From Paragorgia papillata (taxonomy: Eukaryota; Cnidaria; Anthozoa; Scleralcyonacea; Coralliidae): a stretch of DNA of 64,000 nucleotides. Each line of letters starts with the position of its first letter. Within the stretch, counting starts at the first letter, position 1. Below the pieces are notes generated by a model. The model was not told the origin of the DNA, did no database searches, and saw nothing but the letters and a program-made list of their open reading frames with translations. The stretch spans positions 1,578,501 to 1,642,500 of the forward strand of contig JAWNZC010000179.1 in the NCBI GenBank assembly GCA_035771165.1, written 5' to 3'. Both the position numbers and the translations under genes were made by a program. Below, one piece after another: positions 62,801-64,000 of this stretch.

Positions 62801-63417
62801 GGGCTTACCTCAAATGTTGATGGTCGCTACTGTCAGTTTCACGCTGGGCGATCTTCAGGCGGCTGAAGATTTTCGATTCGGCGCTGTCTTAAATAGGTTG
62901 AGTTGCTTACGTCATTGCTAATGGGTGTGTGGGTTGATGGCACGCTTCTGTGTGTGTGCACAACATTCCTTTCCCTTCAATTAACCAATCACGACGAATC
63001 CCCCGAAAAGTGAGGGATCGACCTTTTGACCTTCTGTTGCCAAACCTCAAATGAGTGAAGATTTGCAATCAACCGTTAGGCGTGATCGTTTTTCCTCGTT
63101 TGTTTTACGTTTGAAACGTTCACGTTGGGCGGAACTTGTTCGTTATTTGAAAGCTGTAAACCAACTGATTTGAACCGTGAATGGACAACCGTTTGACAAG
63201 TCCCGCCCACATGTTTGACAAACGTGAGAGCATGTTTTCGAGTGTATTTTACACGTACATTTACAAACGACGAAGCCGAAATCATTCGATTTTTATGGGA
63301 AAGGATGGAGTTTATCGGCAGTCGATCACGGCTTACGATTTTTTCGTGCTCTCCCAATTTCCCGCGTGCATCCATAACTCGATGGAGCACGCTAAACCAT
63401 GAGCCATTTCTTAATTA

Positions 63418-63456
<39 letters not shown>

Positions 63457-63981
63457 TGGTTAAATAAAATGTCTTAGTTATTATATGACTTTGTAATATC
63501 CCGAGTTCTGATTGGTCAACGTACGGTCATTGGTCAACGTATGGTACTATAGAGTTACAACACGTAATTTTCATCTGTATGCCCTGTTTTAAAGGCACAG
63601 TGTCACCATGACACAAACCTGAAAAACTTCGTGGACAAATTCAAGTTCACATGATTAAAATTATCGCGAATGTATTACACGTCAAAAGTTGGACTAAATA
63701 GTCCGTAAGAAAATGCACTAATGACTTACTATTTTAACGTTTTAAGAATATTTCTCCTTTTCTTTGCATGCTAATATAATTTTTGTCTCGCACGAAACTA
63801 TTAATTAAGCGGTAATTTAAAACCTGACGCTGTGCCTTTAATAACTAGCTATATGGACATGTATTTTCTAGGTTGTATGGTGTGGTGTCGTTGAGTATGC
63901 GTTATCGAAAGCTGAAGGCGTGAATTTGGGCATTTCCGTCCTCCGAGCCCTGCGACTTCTAAGATTGTTTAAATTCACGAG
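33856..63981 (+). CDS. Cav2: Cav2-type voltage-gated calcium channel alpha1 subunit, 5' part (13 exons)
   Basis: Thirteen in-frame exons encode 547 residues of a four-repeat calcium channel. In order: cytosolic N-terminus; repeat I S1-S6 with a charged S4 ([18 protein letters not shown]) and pore loop [12 protein letters not shown] whose Glu is the first of the EEEE filter; IS6 ending [20 protein letters not shown]; the alpha-interaction domain [18 protein letters not shown]; an acidic I-II linker; repeat II S1 to S4 ([16 protein letters not shown]). Cav2 (N/P/Q-type) rather than Cav1 or Cav3 is inferred from SLWLFSES before IS1, [11 protein letters not shown] after it, and [14 protein letters not shown] with a following HYKQPHWL in IIS1. 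Such channels drive presynaptic calcium entry. Repeats III-IV and the C-terminus lie beyond the window. Full-length family members are about 2000 residues or more. Confidence 0.92.
34341..34445 (+). CDS. Cav2: Cav2-like exon 2: IS1
   Basis: 35 codons, acceptor CAAACTCTAG, donor GTAAGT, phase 0. [20 protein letters not shown] is transmembrane segment IS1, and [15 protein letters not shown] is the start of the S1-S2 loop in Cav2 style. Confidence 0.92.
34586..34725 (+). CDS. Cav2: Cav2-like exon 3: IS2-IS3
   Basis: [20 protein letters not shown] is IS2; [20 protein letters not shown] then FVVVVTG is the S2-S3 loop and IS3. Acceptor TTAATTTCAG, donor GTAAGC, ends in phase 2 (GG). Confidence 0.95.
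34726..36690. other. Start of channel intron 3, nothing recognised
   Basis: AT-rich intron sequence with no splice-supported exon, no clear terminal inverted repeats and no long tandem array before the minisatellite begins. Confidence 0.45.
36691..42165 (+). repeat. 5.4-kb minisatellite, 17-bp unit (AGGTTTACTAGTGAGGA)
   Basis: About 300 units, first irregular with GATGAAGG variants, then regular. Variants (GTGTACTAG, TTCACTAG, TTGTTAG, TTACTGCATGTG) are ordered: the GCATG variant recurs at 39109/39794 and 39503/40189, a 685-686 bp higher-order period, and a TAGCGAGG variant recurs at 37281 and 38142 (861 bp). Interrupted by a SINE at 41442-41731. It fills over half of channel intron 3. TAG and TAA stops fall in every frame, so it yields no frames. 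Confidence 0.97.
41442..41731 (-). mobile_element. tRNA-derived SINE inside the minisatellite
   Basis: In reverse it reads GGTGGCACAGTGGTTAGTGC (A-box-like) and GACCCGGGTTCGATTCCTGC (B box) about 35 bp apart, then a tRNA-unrelated body and an AGTTTAGTTTAGT tail. This is a Pol III SINE with a tRNA head. TACTA flanks both ends but is also part of the array, so the target duplication is not certain. A 5'-truncated relative lies at 28868-29009. Confidence 0.85.
42216..42830. mobile_element. TTAA-flanked palindromic MITE, GGTGGCTCCATAC family
   Basis: TTAA at 42212-42215 and 42831-42834. Arms of over 200 bp (GGTGGCTCCATACAATTTCT, CAAAACACGTG, CATTGTTGCCATAGCAAC) mirror each other closely. A shorter copy is at 60188-60536. 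Confidence 0.85.
42889..43476. mobile_element. TTAA-flanked MITE, GGTGGCTCCCTA family, inverted copy
   Basis: The reverse complement of 20660-21238 over its full length with few differences. TTAA at 42885-42888 and 43477-43480; the right TTAA is shared with the next element. Confidence 0.85.
43481..43897. mobile_element. Palindromic MITE (AGTGCCTATGAAACGAAATT), right end cut off
   Basis: Starts directly at the TTAA of the previous element. TCAGTCATATCTTTGGATTG and its mirror CAATCCAAAGATATGACTGA face each other. The right arm stops where the hAT-like element at 43898 begins. A related left end lies at 54847. Confidence 0.7.
43898..44621 (-). mobile_element. hAT-like element, inverted copy of 21766-22518
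   Basis: In reverse it starts CAGTGCTGGAAAATGTCC and ends AGGACTG, collinear with the copy 22 kb away. No 8-bp duplication is visible at this site. Confidence 0.8.
44690..44796 (+). CDS. Cav2: Cav2-like exon 4: IS3-IS4 voltage sensor
   Basis: Acceptor TTGTCTTATAG, donor GTAAGT. Reads [20 protein letters not shown] then [15 protein letters not shown]; Lys/Arg at every third position gives the S4 gating charges. Ends in phase 1. The preceding intron is 9964 bp. Confidence 0.95.
44820..45307. mobile_element. Palindromic MITE of the AGGGTATTGGCAATA family, left end lost
   Basis: TGGTATAAGAAGACCTTTTG and ACAGCGTGCTGTCCGC are mirrored in the right arm, which ends TATTGCCAATACCCT at TTAA (45308-45311). 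The left ~20 bp are absent; the copy begins 23 bp after a splice donor. Full copies are at 54038-54558 and 62190-62642. Confidence 0.75.
45312..46067. mobile_element. TTAA-flanked palindromic MITE (AGAGGAAATTAAATG ends)
   Basis: TTAA at 45308-45311 (shared with the previous element) and 46068-46071. Arms of ~190 bp, e.g. CGTTCACAAGTTATTTAGA against TCTAAATAACTTGCGAACG; the centre also has repeated CACATGTGAGATTATC. Confidence 0.8.
46103..46573. mobile_element. Palindromic MITE of the GTTTACACTAGA group
   Basis: CTAAGACTATACGTTTACAC at the left and GTGTAAACGGGGTCTAAAC at the right. The core is made of many copies of TCCGGATTC/GAATCCGGA words in both orientations. Confidence 0.75.
46575..46752 (-). 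mobile_element. 5S-derived SINE
   Basis: In reverse it begins CCGGTTGGACGGGGTTAGTA, CTTGGATGGGTGACCGTCTG (5S-like), then the CCTCGAAG.. GGGTTTTTCGCCGGG.. tail ending in ACCAACACC. Intact apart from the extreme ends. Confidence 0.8.
46998..47156 (+). CDS. Cav2: Cav2-like exon 5: IS4-S5 linker, IS5
   Basis: Acceptor TTTGTGTTTTTAG, donor [26 protein letters not shown] then [21 protein letters not shown]4-S5 linker and S5 helix, then the extracellular turret [13 protein letters not shown]. Ends in phase 1 (C). Confidence 0.95.
47198..48297 (+). repeat. 1.1-kb microsatellite (TTTG, TTTA, CTGT, CCGT)
   Basis: Mostly TTTG tetranucleotides with TTTA and CTGT patches, then pure CTGT (48106-48170) and CCGT/CTGT (48170-48297). 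Entirely within channel intron 5; the Phe-Val-Cys-Leu frames are artefacts. Confidence 0.97.
48499..48683 (+). CDS. Cav2: Cav2-like exon 6: repeat I pore loop
   Basis: Acceptor ATCTCTTTTCAG, donor GTGAGT, ends phase 0. Turret cysteines ([13 protein letters not shown]) precede [20 protein letters not shown] and [14 protein letters not shown], where the Glu lines the selectivity filter. Intact reading of the filter argues that the gene is functional. Confidence 0.96.
48684..49567. other. Channel intron 6 with a truncated GTTTACAC-type element and a SINE
   Basis: TAAAGCCGTGTTTACACTGC at 49217 resembles the left end of the shared-end palindromes, but its partner is missing. AAAATTGTCTGGCGTTAGA at 49090 is a repeat fragment also seen at 4376. 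Confidence 0.55.
49317..49518 (-). mobile_element. 5S-derived SINE
   Basis: In reverse: GCGCTGCCTCTCACC, GTTAGACGGGGTTAGTACTT, GGATGGGTGGACC, then the shared tail. It ends about 50 bp before the exon 7 acceptor. Confidence 0.75.
49568..49677 (+). CDS. Cav2: Cav2-like exon 7: IS6
   Basis: Acceptor TCTATATTTCAG, donor [26 protein letters not shown] then [17 protein letters not shown] is the S6 pore-lining helix. Ends in phase 2. Confidence 0.96.
49795..49925 (+). repeat. GACCGCTGACC / GGTCAGCGG repeat, intact copy
   Basis: ATGACCGCTGACC at the left and GGTCAGCGGTTACTACTA at the right, core TGTGGGCTCAGCCGCGTCTG. Other copies: 645-692 plus 2200-2290 (split) and 59450-59705 (with an insertion). 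Confidence 0.75.
49975..50271. mobile_element. Inverted-repeat element (GCGAGGAA...GGCGCCGCCATTAGAGG)
   Basis: GCCGCCATTAGAGGGGAAAA near 49993 mirrors TTTTTCCCCTCTAATGGCGG near 50229, with GCGAGGAA / TTCCTCGC at the ends. Confidence 0.7.
50754..51479. mobile_element. TTAA-flanked palindromic MITE (GCCTGGTTCTCACTTGTCG)
   Basis: TTAA at 50750-50753 and 51480-51483. GCCTGGTTCTCACTTGTCGT and its mirror ACGACAAGTGAGAACTAGGC; the core repeats CGATCGGGGA and GATTCTTACGAC in both orientations. Confidence 0.8.
51953..52068 (+). CDS. Cav2: Cav2-like exon 8: alpha-interaction domain
   Basis: Acceptor CGACTCGTTTCAG, donor [26 protein letters not shown] then [19 protein letters not shown]. The Cav-beta binding consensus (QQxExxLxGYxxWIxxxE) is met at Gln, Glu, Gly-Tyr, Trp and the final Glu, which is completed by the next exon; Ile after Trp is Leu and the central Leu is Val. 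The essential Tyr and Trp are present, so beta binding is expected. Confidence 0.96.
52243..52389. repeat. Near-perfect 147-bp hairpin
   Basis: ACAAAGAACGCAAAAAAGTG, then CTTATTCCCTTGGTGGAGGA and CAAAAGCTTCTAAATAATTA, each mirrored on the other side of a short AT-rich centre. It ends exactly where the TTAA of the next element begins. Confidence 0.85.
53244..53305. repeat. Perfect 29-bp hairpin
   Basis: CTGTATTTAGAAATGTTTTC..., TTTA, then its exact mirror. Each arm is itself a partial palindrome (CTGTATTTAGAAA/TTTCTAAATACAG). Confidence 0.85.
53555..53701 (+). pseudogene. C-terminal end of an unidentified element-encoded protein
   Basis: [20 protein letters not shown], then [24 protein letters not shown] and a TGA stop. 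The same frame is open at 56305-56490, with only conservative-looking changes (D/E, V/I, F/L, S/L). Both copies lie just before the same TTAA right end. Likely the end of a TTAA-type transposase or accessory protein; the family is not recognised. Confidence 0.5.
53956..53994 (+). CDS. Cav2: Cav2-like exon 9: acidic I-II linker mini-exon
   Basis: 39 bp, acceptor TTTTTATTTTCAG, donor GTAACG. Completes the last Glu of the beta-binding helix and adds [12 protein letters not shown]. Phase 1 in, phase 1 out, so the exon is a multiple of three and could be skipped without a frameshift. Confidence 0.85.
54038..54558. mobile_element. TTAA-flanked palindromic MITE, AGGGTATTGGCAATA family
   Basis: TTAA at 54034-54037 and 54559-54562. 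Arms ~140 bp including ACAGCGTGCTGTCCGCCATC and its mirror. Confidence 0.85.
54570..54714. mobile_element. Palindromic element (ATATCAACAACGAGTTTGAG)
   Basis: ATATCAACAACGAGTTTGAG and GTGTTTCATCAGGGGA are mirrored by TCCCCTGATGAAACAC and CGAGTTGTTGATAT, about 55-bp arms around AGGCCGAAGGCTGAG. Confidence 0.8.
55185..55262 (-). repeat. tRNA-like sequence, SINE head or tRNA pseudogene
   Basis: In reverse: TAGCTCAATAGTTAGAGCGT (A box) and GGTTGCAAGTTCGAACC (B box region with a closed T-arm). The acceptor ends do not pair well and an anticodon loop is not clear, so it is a retroposed relic, not a working tRNA gene. Confidence 0.6.
55375..55502. mobile_element. Palindromic MITE (GGCTATGTGCACACGGTAAC)
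   Basis: TTAA at the left (55371-55374), CTAA at the right. The arms carry CGAGCGTTTTCGTATTGTTT and its mirror. A near-identical copy sits at about 60692-60823. Confidence 0.75.
55508..55918. mobile_element. Palindromic MITE built of CCCGGGTTG words
   Basis: GGGGGCGTTTACACGAGCCC at the left and GGGCTCGTGTAAAGGCCTCC at the right. The interior holds about a dozen AACCCGGGT/ACCCGGGTT words. Confidence 0.75.
56055..56136 (+). CDS. Cav2: Cav2-like exon 10: I-II linker
   Basis: Acceptor TTATCTTTTCAG, donor [26 protein letters not shown] then RRHKTEK. Enters in phase 1, leaves in phase 2. Much shorter linker than vertebrate N/P/Q channels; no synprint-like region is seen. Confidence 0.85.
56240..56613 (+). 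mobile_element. Truncated copy of the TTAA element at 52394
   Basis: Right part only: GGTTGCTCCAATC, ATATTTCGTTGTTCAAC, then AAATTTGGGGTTATTATCACT before TTAA at 56614-56617. Carries the second copy of the unidentified frame (56305-56490). Confidence 0.65.
56755..56818. repeat. TTTA microsatellite
   Basis: About 16 units, abutting the TTAA of the next element. Confidence 0.95.
56820..57526. mobile_element. TTAA-flanked MITE (GGTTACGTTACACC ends)
   Basis: TTAA at 56816-56819 and 57527-57530. GGTTACGTTACACC and its mirror GGTGTTACGTAACC; long imperfect arms include GTGTGCGGTAGCTA/TAGCTACCGCACAC. Confidence 0.8.
57531..58235. other. Channel intron 10 remainder
   Basis: AT-rich and without exons. 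58130-58210 matches the tail of the 5S-derived SINE (GGTTCTCCAGTTTTCC...AAAATCAACACC). Confidence 0.45.
58241..58370. repeat. Inverted repeat (AATAGATTCC...GGAATCTATT)
   Basis: AATAGATTCCATTTTGCCGT and TTGTCTGTTCA mirrored by TGAACAGACAA and GGAATCTATT. Related words continue to 58500. Confidence 0.65.
58507..58600 (+). repeat. 47-bp direct tandem duplication
   Basis: Two copies of CCAATGRAAACACGCATAGC...ATCTAAGTA differing at two bases, 52 bp before the exon 11 acceptor. Confidence 0.9.
58652..58824 (+). CDS. Cav2: Cav2-like exon 11: IIS1
   Basis: Acceptor TTTTCTTTTAACAG, donor [26 protein letters not shown] then [37 protein letters not shown]. Basic pre-S1 segment, IIS1 and the start of the S1-S2 loop; AFYWT and the QPxWL loop are Cav2/Cav1 hallmarks. 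Ends in phase 1. Confidence 0.95.
59112..59437. mobile_element. MITE (CACTGATCTCGAAATAAAACTGG ends)
   Basis: CACTGATCTCGAAATAAAAC and its mirror GTTTTATTTCGAGATCAGTG, with TTACTAAGGGACCAA and its mirror TTGGTCCCTTAGTAA inside. A degraded relative bounds 10744-11437. Confidence 0.8.
59450..59705 (+). repeat. GACCGCTGA / GGTCAGCGG repeat with a nested inverted element
   Basis: Same family as 49795-49925. About 120 bp bounded by ATGGTAATAATTCCATGTCC and GGACATGGATTTATAACCAT is inserted near 59493-59615 and includes the CATAACCCAGGTACTT segment also found at 4005-4078. Confidence 0.65.
59797..60151. mobile_element. Inverted-repeat element (GAGATGGCGTTGGGTGACTA)
   Basis: About 80-bp arms: GGCGTTGGGTGACTACAACT and AGTTGTAGTCACCCAACGC at the ends. 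A single related end is at 3464-3510. Confidence 0.8.
60188..60536. mobile_element. TTAA-flanked MITE, GGTGGCTCCATAC family, short copy
   Basis: TTAA at 60184-60187 and 60537-60540. The outer arms match 42216-42830 but part of the centre is deleted. Confidence 0.85.
60541..60625. mobile_element. Small palindrome (GTCTGGTTTCCGTTTGGTCG)
   Basis: GTTTCCGTTTGGTCGTTGG mirrored by CCAACGACCAAATGGAAAC. Its left end uses the same TTAA as the preceding element. Member of the shared-end group. Confidence 0.7.
60630..60990 (+). repeat. Palindromic GCTCGAAACGTTAG repeat with a nested MITE
   Basis: Host copy of the family at 9835 and 18775: AAATATAGTAAGGTTTGATA, CGAAGGCCCTTCGTCAGAGA and its mirror, TTTCGGCAGTATATCAAACC. 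The GGCTACGTGCACACGGTAAC palindrome (about 60692-60823) is inserted in it. Confidence 0.75.
61043..61155 (+). CDS. Cav2: Cav2-like exon 12: IIS2
   Basis: Acceptor TTTCATTTTTAG, donor GTAAGT, ends phase 0. [20 protein letters not shown] then [20 protein letters not shown]2 with its conserved Glu-x-x-x-Lys and the S2-S3 loop. Confidence 0.94.
61273..62147. mobile_element. Inverted-repeat element, ~80-bp arms, CCTCGTACCCAGGG ends
   Basis: CAACCTCGTACCCAGGGTCT and AGACCCTGGGTACGAGGTTG at the ends; GAAAAGACCCTGG and CACGTGACCAGCCTGG complete the arms. The interior is AT-rich with no gene. Confidence 0.85.
62190..62642. mobile_element. TTAA-flanked palindromic MITE, AGGGTATTGGCAATA family
   Basis: TTAA at 62186-62189 and 62643-62646. 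Diverged from the 54038 copy in the centre, but with the same ends and a TTTGAAAGAACTC block in each arm. Confidence 0.8.
62768..63470. mobile_element. Inverted-repeat element with TTTAACCAGAATATATAT ends
   Basis: TTTAACCAGAATATATATAT at the left and ATATATATATTCTGGTTAAA at the right. The centre contains short mirrored words (CAGGCGGCTGAAG) but no gene. Confidence 0.6.
63593..63837. mobile_element. TTAA-flanked 245-bp MITE (AGGCACAGTGTCA ends)
   Basis: TTAA at 63589-63592 and 63838-63841; AGGCACAGTGTCA and its mirror TGACGCTGTGCCT. It ends 30 bp before the exon 13 acceptor. Confidence 0.8.
63872..63981 (+). CDS. Cav2: Cav2-like exon 13: IIS3-IIS4
   Basis: Acceptor ATGTATTTTCTAG, donor GTAAAC, ends in phase 2 (AG). 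[20 protein letters not shown] then [16 protein letters not shown]: the S4 charges Arg, Arg, Arg, Lys at every third position. The gene continues beyond the window. Confidence 0.94.
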
Positions 63982-64000
63982 GTAAACATATATTTTATAT

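Overview
This window reads as chromosomal DNA from an animal, most likely a cnidarian and probably an anthozoan (coral or sea anemone). The grounds are spliced genes with GT/AG introns, an AT-rich background, an invertebrate Cav2-type calcium-channel gene, and very dense small inverted-repeat transposons. No operon, ribosome-binding site, CRISPR array or viral gene was seen. The species assignment is inference.

Layout: (1) About 397-8131, plus strand: the 3' part of an AKNA-like gene (centrosomal/microtubule-organising, coiled coil). Six exons keep one 690-codon frame; the upstream exons lie outside the window and the last exon is uncertain. (2) About 8.2-33.8 kb: intergenic, packed with nested mobile elements: four hAT-like insertions (three or four with perfect 8-bp target duplications), TA-flanked mariner-like MITEs, TTAA-flanked palindromic MITEs, two dead LINE ends, a 757-bp element with a DUF4817-like helix-turn-helix relic, and large tandem arrays (GTTC, ACTCTCTC, a 2.7-kb ACAGTG/ACAGTA array, a 41-bp repeat). 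(3) 33856-63981, plus strand: the 5' part of a Cav2-type voltage-gated calcium-channel alpha1 gene. Thirteen exons (1643 nt, 547 codons plus 2 nt) cover the N-terminus, all of repeat I with its EGWTD pore glutamate, the alpha-interaction domain that binds Cav-beta, and repeat II up to S4. The gene runs off the right edge.

The channel introns are large (up to 10 kb) and hold most of the structure in the right half: a 5.4-kb minisatellite of a 17-bp unit broken by a tRNA-derived SINE, a 1.1-kb TTTG array, and about twenty palindromic elements, many flanked by TTAA. The two genes have no evident functional link; they are head-to-tail neighbours about 25 kb apart.

Exon boundaries were found by reading splice sites and checking phase from exon to exon; every junction listed preserves the frame. 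Domain and family names come from recalled family features, not from a database search. The observations most worth following up are a 1.5-kb composite unit (two near-identical MITEs in direct orientation around 957 bp) inserted with a TA duplication into an identifiable older repeat; a set of TTAA-type palindromes with family-specific cores but a shared end pattern; and a TTAA element that still carries the end of an unrecognised open frame present in two copies.
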